Notes: generated by a model from the letters alone, not told the origin. A stretch of DNA of 64,000 nt from Tritrichomonas musculus (GCA_039105265.1 JAPFFF010000012.1:3844001-3908000), one strand, 5' to 3'; counted from the stretch's first letter, positions 41,667-51,861 are shown. Translations and numbers: made by a program.

Positions 41667-43118
41667 TCAATCATTACTTTCTTTTTCCAAAGGGAATCTG
41701 TAAGAAATATTCAAGTATTTCTCTTGTTTTCTTTCCTCATGGGCAACGTTGTTGTAATTTTTTCCATTTTCAATTGTAAACTCTTCAACAATTATATCGT
41801 CTTCTTTTTTAGGCTCGTTTGAAACAAAGCAAGTCACATTTTCATACATTTCACCGTTAACCGTCTTAACTGTCACAATTTCTTTTTGACAACTTTTTCC
41901 ATAGAAGAACTCAATATCTCTCAAATCGTCATCATCGACATTCCACACTTCACCTTTCAATTTCATCTTTTCCTTCACTATCCAGCCCATCCCATCAGAG
42001 TCGATTAGAACGCCGTGGTCAGCTAATTCAGCATCATCAATAAAATCGGCGTAAGAAAGGTATTTTTGATTCCAGAAGAAACTTTTCTTAAGAACACTTG
42101 CAACGAACAACAGATTCTTTTTCACTTGATTTGTTGGATTTTCAACTGATTCTTTTATGAAGTTTTCTTTATAATCGTTCGAGTCTTCCCACTGCATTTC
42201 AAACGAACGCGCTATTTCATCAGCATTTGGATTTGTCTTCGATGCCACTTTCAACTTGCCACTTCCGTATCTCAGCTCATAAGCGTCGTAGTCCCACGAA
42301 AGACAGCCTGGTCCAGTTGTTCTCAAAAAGGGAGACACCTCAATCAAAATTATTTTTCCATTCACGTATCCAAAATCAACAATGTAACAATCTACTTTCA
42401 TTCTGTTCTTTACTTCTGCTTCCCAGAATTGATGAATCATTCCTTCAATCTTGTCTTTCGCTTGAATGATGTCTTCAAATCTGCCAAAATGGTCATATTG
42501 CGTAATTGCCGTTAATTTGTTCTCATAAACAAATCCCCTGAATTCGTTATCGTCATCTAGGTCTTCGTAAAATTCACGGAAGCAGAGTTGCTCTTTCCCG
42601 CCAAAATTTTTCCAATCTGACAAATCTGTGAAAACTTTTTTGCTTGAGAGAAGCAGTGATAGACAGTCTTTGGCGTTTCGGACTATCAGCCAGTGAGTTT
42701 TGGCAATTGCCCATATTTTTGTATTCCCTTCGGTTGGATCAAGGTGCTTCTCTTCTATTAAGTAATGAAGATTTGATCGATATTCGTCATAAAATCGTTG
42801 CGGGTCATTTGGTTCACCATCTTTGGGACTTCGACCACAAAGGCGAAGAAAGGCACCTTTTTCGCGTAATCCTGGCGTAGTTGTAAATAGATTATCAATT
42901 TGATTCTCTAATTCTTCTAATATTTTTGTGTGCTGGCTTGTAAAACCTTCCTTTCCCATGTAAAAAGTGCTATAATACTGTATTATCGCTTCAGCTTGCT
43001 CGAGCTTCAATGGAATGAAATATGTTTTGAAAGTGATTGGTTCCATAATTGGATACCATTGATCTAGATCAAATGGAAAACTTTCATGACGAAATATATG
43101 ATTTACTGAAGTAGACAT
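41667..43118 (-). CDS. D123-type ATP-grasp protein fused to a GGCT/AIG2-like domain (483 aa)
   Basis: Starts at an ATG. Residues ~10-330 match the D123/Cdc123 family: FDLDQWYPI, RLCGRSPKD (~92-100), EFRGFVYENKLTAITQYDHF (~192-211) and VDCYIVDFGY ... IILIEVSPF (~242-264), the last being the metal/nucleotide end of the ATP-grasp (Asp then Glu; the usual Asn is Ser). In yeast and animals Cdc123 helps assemble eIF2. Residues ~335-445 match gamma-glutamylcyclotransferase-like folds: LLFVASVLKKSF, YLSYADFIDDAELADHG, GEVWNVDDDDL and IVTVKTVNG. Its YGxL substrate motif is altered (VASVL). The fused form suggests a peptide ligation/cleavage pair or a regulated chaperone, which is inference. Confidence 0.82.
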   Translation of the reverse strand: MSTSVNHIFRHESFPFDLDQWYPIMEPITFKTYFIPLKLEQAEAIIQYYSTFYMGKEGFTSQHTKILEELENQIDNLFTTTPGLREKGAFLRLCGRSPKDGEPNDPQRFYDEYRSNLHYLIEEKHLDPTEGNTKIWAIAKTHWLIVRNAKDCLSLLLSSKKVFTDLSDWKNFGGKEQLCFREFYEDLDDDNEFRGFVYENKLTAITQYDHFGRFEDIIQAKDKIEGMIHQFWEAEVKNRMKVDCYIVDFGYVNGKIILIEVSPFLRTTGPGCLSWDYDAYELRYGSGKLKVASKTNPNADEIARSFEMQWEDSNDYKENFIKESVENPTNQVKKNLLFVASVLKKSFFWNQKYLSYADFIDDAELADHGVLIDSDGMGWIVKEKMKLKGEVWNVDDDDLRDIEFFYGKSCQKEIVTVKTVNGEMYENVTCFVSNEPKKEDDIIVEEFTIENGKNYNNVAHEERKQEKYLNISYRFPLEKESND

Positions 43119-43126
43119 TTATTTAA

Positions 43127-43132
43127 AATGAA
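43127..43132 (-). promoter_or_regulatory. Candidate initiator (TCATTT)
   Basis: An initiator-like site on the minus strand about 10 bp before the ATG of the D123-like gene, fitting the short leader typical of trichomonads. Confidence 0.4.
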
Positions 43133-43445
43133 ATGCTTTTAAAGTTTGTTCGTTTTGGCATATCAACTTTTTCAGTAAAAATATAAACTGATAAGAAACT
43201 TCACATATAGAAAGAATAATTGATATGATTAATAAATGAATTTTAAATTTTTGGCCATGTTTAATCAAATATACTATAATTTCTTTCAATTGCTAGTCTT
43301 TCAGATCATTTTATTTAAATTTTATTTTAATTATACTTATAGGGCAAGAAATCTAAGCTAAATAAGAGTGAAACAATATAAAATATATGAATAGATTTTT
43401 AAAATGTAATTTTATATAAAATATAATATTGATTCAAGAGTAAGA

Positions 43446-45263
43446 TCAAAAAATATTGCATTTGGATTTGGGTTCTGGTTCAGGAGGAACAAAACCATAA
43501 CTTGAAAAACTTTCACTAAAGAAGTATGGCCTATGTATCAAATTAGGACATTCATCAAAAACTCCTCCTGCCAATGATACTTTGGTAGTAATATTAACTT
43601 CTCTTAATTTCTTGCATTTTGCAAAACAAAAAAGGCCAATTTCGGTTACAGATTCAGGGATGTCTACTTTTTGAAGAGATGAACAGTTTTGAAATGCACT
43701 TTTTCCCAGAAATTTCACATTTGAAGGGATGTTTATTTCATTCAATGCCACGCAACAGGCAAATGCATAGTCATCTATTTTGACAACTGAATCAGGAATT
43801 GATATTTGTGTCAATGAAGAACAATTTTGAAATAGTGAAAAACTGATTGTTTGAATAGGAGAAAGCAATGTCACTTTTTTCAATGATGAACACCCTTTGA
43901 AAGCAGAACTTCCAATGGCTGAAACAGAAGAAGGAATTTCGATTTCTTCTAAAGAAAAACAGTTGGCAAAAGCTGTAGTTGCAATTAATTTGACAGAAGG
44001 AGGAATGACAAATTGTTTCAGTGCTTTACATAGTTCAAAAGATGAATCTCCAATCATTGTAATTGGACCTAAAATTGTCACTTTTTCCAAAGATTTGCAT
44101 TGATTAAACGTAAAGGATTCAATACTTTCGACAGAAGGTGGTAGCGTGATTTCTTTCAGCAATGAACATTTGGAAAAAGAGCCTGATTCAATTGATGTTA
44201 TTGAATCAGGAATTTCTATCTCTGTTAAAGCTGCGCATTTTGAAAAAAGATCTTTTTTAATCACTGTGATTGAAGAAGGAATCGAAAATTGCTTTAACAA
44301 TGAACAACCCGAAAAAACATTCGCATCAATGAATTCAACAGAAGATGGAATTGCTATAGCTTCAATTGAAAAGCAATTAGCAAAGGCTGATATGCCAATG
44401 TACGTTACAGAGGAGGGAATTTCTATTTGCTTCAAATTTACGCAATTTCTGAAAAGACCATCGTCAATCTTTGTAATGGAAGGTGGAATTGTGAATTGAG
44501 TCAATACTGAGCAGTTCTCAAATGCTGACTGTTTTATTGACGTAACTGAAGAAGGAATAGTGATTCGCTCCAATGATGAACAATTTTGAAAAGCAAAGCT
44601 ATCAATTGTTGTTACATTTTCTGGTATTGATATCTCTTTAATTGAAGTGAAACTGAATGTACCACTTTCAATTGATGTTATTATTGATGGAATGTTTATT
44701 TCTTCTAATTGGGTACAATGCCCAAATGCAAAAGGACCAATTTTTTCTACTGAGGATGGGATTTCTATTGAAATGAGTGATTTGCAATCATAAAAGGCAT
44801 TTTCTTCAATTACAATAAGCGAAGATGGAAGAGAAACTTTTTTTAATAATGAACATGCATGAAATAAACCTTTTTCAATTTTTGTTATTGATGGAGGAAT
44901 CGAAATTTGTTCAATTCTTGAGCAAAATTTGAATGCATTAGAGCCAATAAAATTAACAGACGGTGGGATTTCAATCTTGCATAATGAAATGCAACTTTCA
45001 AATGCATTAGATTCAATTCTCGTAACTGAGGAAGGAATTTCTATTTCTTCTAGTGATTTGCAATTTAGAAAAGCATTCTTCCCAATGTATTTTATTGTTG
45101 AGGGAATTGTGATCTGCTTTAGATTAAAGCAGTATGATAATACATCATCACAAAACTCAATTCCATGAAAATTTAACAAAAGCTGGGTAATTTCAGTGTA
45201 ACCTTTTTCATATGCAAGAAACAATGCTGTGTTTTCATCTAAAAATGTAAATAATAATTGTAT
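43446..45263 (-). CDS. BspA-like leucine-rich repeat segment of a DUF3447-ankyrin-BspA locus
   Basis: About 23 LRR_5 repeats (IPSSVTxIGxxAFxxCxSL) follow an ankyrin-like piece (DENTALFLAYEKGYTEITQLLLNF). The frame has no ATG at its upstream end: it opens at GTG 45272, directly after a T-rich tract ending TTTTTAG near 45255-45265, which looks like an intron acceptor. Upstream on the same strand are an ankyrin piece (45304-45410) and the DUF3447 frame (45517-46611), the same order as in the intact 1445-aa gene at 17.7-22.0 kb. It is therefore probably the 3' exon of one spliced gene, or the tail of a broken one. The C-terminus ends PPEPEPKSKCNIF with no membrane anchor. Confidence 0.75.
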   Translation of the reverse strand: MQLLFTFLDENTALFLAYEKGYTEITQLLLNFHGIEFCDDVLSYCFNLKQITIPSTIKYIGKNAFLNCKSLEEIEIPSSVTRIESNAFESCISLCKIEIPPSVNFIGSNAFKFCSRIEQISIPPSITKIEKGLFHACSLLKKVSLPSSLIVIEENAFYDCKSLISIEIPSSVEKIGPFAFGHCTQLEEINIPSIITSIESGTFSFTSIKEISIPENVTTIDSFAFQNCSSLERITIPSSVTSIKQSAFENCSVLTQFTIPPSITKIDDGLFRNCVNLKQIEIPSSVTYIGISAFANCFSIEAIAIPSSVEFIDANVFSGCSLLKQFSIPSSITVIKKDLFSKCAALTEIEIPDSITSIESGSFSKCSLLKEITLPPSVESIESFTFNQCKSLEKVTILGPITMIGDSSFELCKALKQFVIPPSVKLIATTAFANCFSLEEIEIPSSVSAIGSSAFKGCSSLKKVTLLSPIQTISFSLFQNCSSLTQISIPDSVVKIDDYAFACCVALNEINIPSNVKFLGKSAFQNCSSLQKVDIPESVTEIGLFCFAKCKKLREVNITTKVSLAGGVFDECPNLIHRPYFFSESFSSYGFVPPEPEPKSKCNIF

Positions 45264-45303
45264 TAAAAACACATTAAAAAGAAATTGAATAAAAAAATTA
45301 TTT

Positions 45304-45411
45304 TTGTAAAATTGTTTTTATATTAACGTCAATATTTTCTTGCTCTAATAAAAGTTTGACTAAATCCAAGTTACCAGATTCAACAACCACATGCAATATT
45401 GTTTTATAAAA
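45304..45411 (-). CDS. Isolated ankyrin-repeat exon candidate
   Basis: The minus strand reads KTILHVVVESGNLDLVKLL followed by LEQENIDVNIKTI, one clean ankyrin repeat. It is preceded by a T-tract ending in AG (TTTTTTTTTAG near 45411-45421) and followed by non-coding T-rich sequence. It lies in a different frame position from its neighbours and fits between the DUF3447 head and the BspA tail. It is either a small exon with short introns on both sides or a remnant. The donor sites are not clear, so boundaries are approximate. Confidence 0.5.
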
Positions 45412-45516
45412 CAACTAAAAAAAAATTTCATTTAAAAAAAAAATAAAAGATAAATTTCATTAAATTCAAGCGATAAAAAACACCTCCATCATTAAATAAA
45501 ATGAATAAAAACTTTA

Positions 45517-46611
45517 TCAAAAAAAAATCATTTTGTGAATTATTTTGTTATTATTAAAATTATTCTTCAAAACGTTTAGCGAAAGGAAATGATAATTATA
45601 TTTGATAAAAAAATACATTTGCTGCGTGTTATTGAAGTCGCTATCAAAGAAAAAGTAATTATCATATTTATAATACAGTTCATCTGTTTTTACATTTTGT
45701 TCAATTATTGCATTGTTGAGGAAGTAAGAAGCGATTTCATTATTATGACATTTAACAGCTTCTTCAAAGCATTTATCAAAATTATTGTAAAGTGGCTCGA
45801 TGTGATTATTCTCAAGGAAATGAATTATGTCAGGATTTTTGCCATGAATTGCATAAAGCCAAATTGAAGGCTTCAAATCAGCATTATTTAAATGCAAAAA
45901 TTTGAATATTTGAATGGATCCAAAGAAAGCAGAATATTCAATTAACGATGTACTTCTTAATTCCATCAAAAAATGGTTTGTTTCAAAAATTGATCGAGTG
46001 ATTGTTTTTGAATAAGATGTGTTCGTCTTGTTCATATAAATGACAAATTCATCTATCAAATCATTTCGTATTAGATAACAAATGTATCCATCATTTTCAC
46101 CAACTCTTCTTCTTTCTTTAAACTCATTCAAATCAATTTCTTTATGTTTGATCTCTTCTTCAATTTCATCAAAAAGTTGTTGTTGAATAAACGGTTTCGC
46201 TTCTGGCAAAAAATATTTGATATAACTCATGTCCCAATATTTGTTATCGCTAATACAATCAATCATCGATTGATCAACCTGTATAATGGATTCTTCAATA
46301 AAATAAAGGAGAATTCGCTTGTTGCTTTTGAAAATTTCAAAAATTTCTGATTTCGAAAAATTTTGTTGAATAAAAGTTTTGAATTGATTAAGAACCTGCA
46401 GAATTTTGTTTAAAAAATCTGGAGTTCTGTAATGATTGTTTGCTATTTTGACAATTATTTGTAATATTAATTCAATTTCGCTAATAGGAAATTTATTTTG
46501 GAAATAGTTAATTGATTCACAAACTTCTTTAAAATCACTTTCCCCATCAAGATAATCAAGAAGATTTTTTTGAAATTCTACCATTCTTTCCAAATAATCT
46601 TCCGGATTCAT
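45517..46611 (-). CDS. DUF3447/ankyrin-like head (364 aa) of the same locus
   Basis: Starts at an ATG (MNPEDYLERMVEFQKNLLDYLD). The family blocks are KIANNHYRTPDF, IFKSNKRILLYF, RRRVGENDGYICYLIRNDL, EYSAFFGSIQIFKFLHLN, WLYAIHGKNPDIIHFLE and EAVKCHNNEIASYFLNN. They match the head of the 1445-aa protein at 22.0 kb and the pseudogene at 31.3-32.2 kb. The frame ends in KMIFF followed by a stop within a nine-T run, where a splice or one-base slip could link it to the ankyrin piece downstream. The function of this trichomonad-expanded family is unknown. Confidence 0.75.
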   Translation of the reverse strand: MNPEDYLERMVEFQKNLLDYLDGESDFKEVCESINYFQNKFPISEIELILQIIVKIANNHYRTPDFLNKILQVLNQFKTFIQQNFSKSEIFEIFKSNKRILLYFIEESIIQVDQSMIDCISDNKYWDMSYIKYFLPEAKPFIQQQLFDEIEEEIKHKEIDLNEFKERRRVGENDGYICYLIRNDLIDEFVIYMNKTNTSYSKTITRSIFETNHFLMELRSTSLIEYSAFFGSIQIFKFLHLNNADLKPSIWLYAIHGKNPDIIHFLENNHIEPLYNNFDKCFEEAVKCHNNEIASYFLNNAIIEQNVKTDELYYKYDNYFFFDSDFNNTQQMYFFIKYNYHFLSLNVLKNNFNNNKIIHKMIFF

Positions 46612-46853
46612 TTACTTAAAAAAAATATCAATAAATTCAATGAGATATCTCAAAAATAAATTGATTTCTTTTGAAAACTTTTTTCTGAATTTCTGCCCTT
46701 ATAATAATTATTGCATTAAATTATGAACTATGCCTTTGCACCATTGCAAAATTAAAATTTAAAACACCACATACATATGTTCCACCTAAAAACTATATTG
46801 AAATAATGATTTGGTCACAGCATGAAATGTGATATGAAATATTAATATATTAA

Positions 46854-49800
46854 ATGGAATATACCCCAAAATCGACATTAGAGTCGAAATTTTTCCAAAT
46901 TCCAATTGAGCAATATGAAAAAGATATTGATGCTGGACCAATGAAAGAAAATAAAAAAGAGATTCTTGATCTTTTCACAAATTCCAATTATCTTCATTGC
47001 GAAGAAGAATACAAAGAAGTTGAATATAAGCTCCATCTACTATGCAGGGAAGGTGACATTGAATTAATTAAAATTTATCTCAGTGAAACCCTCGAAACTG
47101 ATTCACAAGATATGACATTCAAAATTGACAGAACTAATAAAACCGCTTCATTATTTAAAATCAACAAAAATATTAGCCAAATTACTATTCCGCGAACAAT
47201 TAAACTCGAATCAACCGATTTTTTAATCACGAGCATCTGCGGACCTTTGCCAGATATTACAATTGTCAAATTTGTAGAGGACTCGGCAGTTAAAACAATT
47301 TACAGAAGCGCTTTTACCGATTTGTATCCATATATAATTGCTTTCATTGAAGAAATTTATCTTCCAGCGAGTTTGACAGATTTGAAGGAAGGATGGTGCC
47401 ACGGTACAAGTGGTTTGAAGAAAATAACTGTTTCTCCATTGAACAAGCATTTCATGATGATAGAAGACAAATACTTGGTTGGAAAAAGTGATGAAAGCAA
47501 AGATGACTTCGATGTTCTTCTATTTGCACGACGTGACATTGAAGAAATTTCTATTCCATCAAATATCAGAATGATCTCATCACATGCATTTGAGAACTGC
47601 TCAGATCTCGCTAGAATTGATATTGCTAGTGATTCCAGACTGGAAACAATTGGAGAATATGCATTTTATAAAACACAAATTAGCGAATTTTATCTTCCAG
47701 CAAGCTTGGAAAAACTGTGTGAAAGATGGAACGATGGCATAAAGAATTTGAGGAAAATTACAGTTTCTCCATTGAACAAGCATTTTGCAATGATAGAAGA
47801 CAAATGCGTTGTTGGAAAAAGTGATGAAAACAAAGACGAATTTGACGTTCTTCTGTTTGCACGACGTGATATTGAAGAAATTTCTATTCCATCAAATATC
47901 AGAATGATTTCATCACATGCATTTGAGAACTGTTCAGATCTCGCTAGAATTGATATTGCAAGTGATTCCAAATTAGAAACAATTGGCGAACATGCTTTTT
48001 CATCTTCAGGCATTAAAGAAATTTATCTTCCCTCGAAAGTTTCAAAAATATGTGAATATACATTTTCAGATTGCCAAAGTTTAACAAAAATTGACATTCC
48101 AGCAAATTCTTGTTTACAAACAATTGAAACAGGAGCATTCAATTATTCAAAAATTGAAGAAATTTATCTTCCAGAAAGTTTGAAAGAATTGAAAGACAGA
48201 TGGTGTCAAAATACAGAAAATTTGACGAAAATTACAATTTCGCCAGCGAACGATCATTTCATACTCAAAGAAGACAAATACTTACTTAAAAAAAGTGACC
48301 AAAGCAATGGTGAATTTGATGCTCTTGTATTTGCATGCCGTGGAATTAAAGAAATTATTATTCCATCACAAGTATCCATAATATGTAGGGATTCATTTTC
48401 TTATTGTACATCTTTAGCAAGAGTAGAATTTACAGCAAATTCAAATTTGAAAAGAATAGAAGCATTTGCATTTGCACATTCAGGAATTAAAGAAATAACT
48501 ATTCCATCAAATGTGACCGAAATATCTGGATATGCATTTTGTTATTGTGAGGATCTCAGGAAAGTTAAATTTGCAGCAAATTCTAATTTGCAAACGATTG
48601 AAATAGAAGCTTTTAGTCATACAAGAATTTCAGAAATTTCAATTCCATCAACAGTTACAAAAATAGGTAACAATGCTTTCTCTTTTTGTCGCAAGTTAAA
48701 ATATTTTAATATTCCAGAAAATTCTAATTTACGAACAATTGGATTAAATATATTCATTTATACAAAAATTAAAGAAATTTATCTTCCAGCAAGTTTGAAA
48801 GAATTGGAAGATGGATGGTGTTATAATGCAGATAAATTGAAGAAAATTACAGTTTCTTCATTGAACAAGCATTTCATGATGATAGAAGACAAATACGTTG
48901 TTGGAAAAAGTGATCAAAGCAAAGATGAATTTGACATTCTTTTATTTGCACAACGTGATATTGAAGAAATTTCTATTCCATCAAGTATCAGGATAATTTC
49001 ATCATATGCATTTAAAAATTGCAAGAAACTTACAAAAGTTGAAATATCAAGTGATTCCAAATTAGAAACAATTGGAGAATATGCATTTTATAAAACACAA
49101 ATTAAAGAAATTTATCTTCCATCGAAAGTTACAATAATATGCGAAAATGCATTTTCAGAATGCGAAAAATTAAAAAAAGTTGAATTTGCAGAAAATTCTA
49201 ATTTGAAAATAATTGAATCAAGTGCATTTTCAGGTGTACTTATTAAAAAAATAACTATTCCATCACAAGTTATAAAAATATGTGATAGTGTCTTTTATGA
49301 TTGCAGCAATCTTAAGAAAGTTGAATTTGAAGAAAATTCTAATTTACAGCGAATTGATTCATGCGCATTTTCCGATTTAAGCATTGAGGAAATCATTATT
49401 CCATCAAGTGTTTCAAGAATATGTGATTCTGCGTTTTCTAGTTGTGCAAATTTAAGAAAAGTTGAAACTCTAGAAAATTCTAAATTACAAACAATTGAAT
49501 CATATGCATTTGTTCATTCAAGAGTTGAAGAAATTTCTCTTCCTGCGAGTTTGATAGAATTGAAAGAAAAATGGTGCTGTGATACAGAAAATTTGAAGAA
49601 AATAACGGTTTCTCCATTGAACAAGCATTTCATGATGATAGAAGGCAAATATTTGGTTGGAAAAAGTGATGAAAACAAAGAAGAATTCGATGTTCTTCTA
49701 TTTGCACGACGTGACATTGAAGAAATTTCTATTCCATCAAATATCACAAAGATATCATCATATGCATTTGAAAAGTGCACGAAACTTACTAAAGTTGAAA

Positions 49801-51674
49801 TATCAGCAGATTCCAAATTAGAAACAATTGGAGAACATGCATTTTCATCATCAGGTATTAAAGAAATTTTTATTCCATCGAAAGTTTTAAAAATATGTAA
49901 TTATGAATTTGCAAAATGCAAATATTTAACAAAAGTTGAATTTGCAACAAATTCTAATTTGCAAACAATTTCATTGAATGCGTTTTCAAGCTCTAAAATT
50001 GAAGAAATTTCTATTCCTTCAAAAGTTTCTATAATAAAAGGATCTAATTGTCATAATTGCGGAAATATAAGAAAAGTTGAAATTCCAGAAAATTCTAATT
50101 TACAAACAATTGAATCAAATGCATTCGAATCTTCAAGAGTTGAAGAAATTTATTTTCCAGAAAGTTTGAAAGAATTGAAAGAAAAATGGTGCTATGATAC
50201 AGAAAATTTGAAGAAAATAACGGTTTCTCCATTAAACAAACATTTCATGATGATAGAAGACAAATATTTGGTTGGAAAAAGTGATGAAAACAAAGAAGAA
50301 TTCGATGTTCTTCTATTTGCACGACGTGACATTGAAGAAATTTCAATTCCATCAAATATCAAAAAGATATCATCGTATGCATTTGAAAAGTGCACGAAAC
50401 TTACTAAAGTTGAAATATCAGCAGATTCCAAATTAGACACAATTAAAAAATATGCATTTTCATCATCAGGTATTAAAGAAATTTTTATTCCATCGAAAGT
50501 TTCAAAAATATTTGAATATACATTTTCAGATTGCAATAATTTGACAAAAATTGAATTTGCTGCAGATTCTGATTTACAAACAATTGGAGAACATGCATTT
50601 TCATCTTCAGCTATTAAAGAAATTTTGATTCCATCGAAAGTCACACAAATATGTAAACTTGCTTTTTCAGAGTGCCAAAATTTAACAAAAGTTGAATTTG
50701 CAACAAATTCAAATTTGCAAACAATTAGCAAGCATGCATTTTCAAAATCAAGACTTAATGAAATTTTGATTCCATCTAAAGTTTCACAAATATGTGAATA
50801 TGCATTTTCACAATGCGAATATTTAACAAAAGTTGAATTTGAAGCGAATTCTATTTTGCAAATCATTGAACCAAATCTATTTTTGAGTTCTAACCTAGAA
50901 AAAATCTCTATTCCATCGAAAATTTCCAAAATATGCGACTCTGCATTTGCTAAATGTAAAAATCTAAGAAAAATTGAAATTCCAGAAAATTCAAATTTGT
51001 TTACAATTGAAAGAAATATATTTGACCAGTCTCAAGTTGAAGAAATTTATCTTCCAGCAAGTTTGGAAAAACTGGATGCAGAATGGTGCAAAGGTATAAA
51101 TAATTTAACGAAAATAACGGTTTCTCCATTGAACAAGCATTTCATGATGATAGAAGACAAATATTTGGTTGGAAAAAGTGATGAAAACAAAGAAGAATTC
51201 GATGTTCTTCTATTTGCACGACGTGACATTGAAGAAATTTCTATTCCATCAAATATCACAAAGATATCATCATATGCATTTGAAAAGTGCACGAAACTTA
51301 CTAAAGTTGAAATATCAGCAGATTCCAAATTAGAAACAATTGGAGAATATGCATTTTATAAATCACAAATTAACAGATTTTGTCTTCCACCGAATGTTTC
51401 CAAAATATGTAAATATGCATTTTCTGATTGTACAAAACTGACAAGAGTTGAAATTCCACCAAATTCTAACTTGCATAAAATCGGAGAATGTGCATTTCAT
51501 ACTACAAAAATTGAAGAAATTTATTTGCCAGGAAAATTGTCAAAAATATGCAAATATGCATTTTCTAATGTTTACAGTATTAAAATAATTGAAATCTCAG
51601 AAAAATCAAAGTTTGAATTATTTTTTAAAAGTTTCTTTAATTTAAAACCCGTAATTATGGTTCCACCACATTGA
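46854..51674 (+). CDS. BspA-like leucine-rich repeat protein with seven repeated modules (1606 aa)
   Basis: Starts at an ATG. After a ~75-aa head (EEYKEVEYKLHLLCREGD, short ankyrin-like) the protein is LRR_5 solenoid to its end. Blocks of LRRs are separated by seven related non-LRR islands of ~50 aa (VSPLNKHFMMIEDKYLVGKS then DEFDVLLFARRDIEEISIP), near nucleotides 47425, 47765, 48235, 48850, 49605, 50220 and 51115. In bacterial and trichomonad BspA proteins such islands form loops on the solenoid. No signal peptide or membrane anchor is seen. Family members in T. vaginalis include surface adhesin candidates; location here is unproven. Some modules are almost identical in DNA, which shows recent internal duplication or conversion. 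Confidence 0.9.
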   Translation: MEYTPKSTLESKFFQIPIEQYEKDIDAGPMKENKKEILDLFTNSNYLHCEEEYKEVEYKLHLLCREGDIELIKIYLSETLETDSQDMTFKIDRTNKTASLFKINKNISQITIPRTIKLESTDFLITSICGPLPDITIVKFVEDSAVKTIYRSAFTDLYPYIIAFIEEIYLPASLTDLKEGWCHGTSGLKKITVSPLNKHFMMIEDKYLVGKSDESKDDFDVLLFARRDIEEISIPSNIRMISSHAFENCSDLARIDIASDSRLETIGEYAFYKTQISEFYLPASLEKLCERWNDGIKNLRKITVSPLNKHFAMIEDKCVVGKSDENKDEFDVLLFARRDIEEISIPSNIRMISSHAFENCSDLARIDIASDSKLETIGEHAFSSSGIKEIYLPSKVSKICEYTFSDCQSLTKIDIPANSCLQTIETGAFNYSKIEEIYLPESLKELKDRWCQNTENLTKITISPANDHFILKEDKYLLKKSDQSNGEFDALVFACRGIKEIIIPSQVSIICRDSFSYCTSLARVEFTANSNLKRIEAFAFAHSGIKEITIPSNVTEISGYAFCYCEDLRKVKFAANSNLQTIEIEAFSHTRISEISIPSTVTKIGNNAFSFCRKLKYFNIPENSNLRTIGLNIFIYTKIKEIYLPASLKELEDGWCYNADKLKKITVSSLNKHFMMIEDKYVVGKSDQSKDEFDILLFAQRDIEEISIPSSIRIISSYAFKNCKKLTKVEISSDSKLETIGEYAFYKTQIKEIYLPSKVTIICENAFSECEKLKKVEFAENSNLKIIESSAFSGVLIKKITIPSQVIKICDSVFYDCSNLKKVEFEENSNLQRIDSCAFSDLSIEEIIIPSSVSRICDSAFSSCANLRKVETLENSKLQTIESYAFVHSRVEEISLPASLIELKEKWCCDTENLKKITVSPLNKHFMMIEGKYLVGKSDENKEEFDVLLFARRDIEEISIPSNITKISSYAFEKCTKLTKVEISADSKLETIGEHAFSSSGIKEIFIPSKVLKICNYEFAKCKYLTKVEFATNSNLQTISLNAFSSSKIEEISIPSKVSIIKGSNCHNCGNIRKVEIPENSNLQTIESNAFESSRVEEIYFPESLKELKEKWCYDTENLKKITVSPLNKHFMMIEDKYLVGKSDENKEEFDVLLFARRDIEEISIPSNIKKISSYAFEKCTKLTKVEISADSKLDTIKKYAFSSSGIKEIFIPSKVSKIFEYTFSDCNNLTKIEFAADSDLQTIGEHAFSSSAIKEILIPSKVTQICKLAFSECQNLTKVEFATNSNLQTISKHAFSKSRLNEILIPSKVSQICEYAFSQCEYLTKVEFEANSILQIIEPNLFLSSNLEKISIPSKISKICDSAFAKCKNLRKIEIPENSNLFTIERNIFDQSQVEEIYLPASLEKLDAEWCKGINNLTKITVSPLNKHFMMIEDKYLVGKSDENKEEFDVLLFARRDIEEISIPSNITKISSYAFEKCTKLTKVEISADSKLETIGEYAFYKSQINRFCLPPNVSKICKYAFSDCTKLTRVEIPPNSNLHKIGECAFHTTKIEEIYLPGKLSKICKYAFSNVYSIKIIEISEKSKFELFFKSFFNLKPVIMVPPH
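49600..49835 (+). repeat. Internal ~236-bp coding repeat of the 1606-aa BspA gene, copy 1
   Basis: Nearly identical in DNA to 50212-50447 and 51110-51346. It encodes the island plus the first two LRRs of a module. Confidence 0.85.
50212..50447 (+). repeat. Internal ~236-bp coding repeat, copy 2
   Basis: Same unit as at 49600 and 51110 with a handful of base differences, several of them silent. Confidence 0.85.
51110..51346 (+). repeat. Internal ~236-bp coding repeat, copy 3
   Basis: Almost the same sequence as the copy at 49600; only one or two differences are visible by eye. Confidence 0.85.
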
Positions 51675-51861
51675 TTCATTTAAATTTTTTATAGAAAAAA
51701 AAAAAAAAAGTCAAATAATAAACATCTACTTATTCTTATTTATATTTTATATAGAATAAAAAATAACTGTCAAATTTTGGTGGTTGTTCTTTATTGAAAA
51801 GATTCTTTATTCCATCATCTGTGACGTTTGTTGGTGATTTTATATTCAATTGGAACGGATG

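Noticed and set aside
47357-51328. Repeated minus-strand frames inside the 1606-aa BspA gene (RRANRRTSNSSLFSSLFPT-type)
   Set aside because: They recur only because the sense-strand island module is duplicated, so they are antisense shadows.
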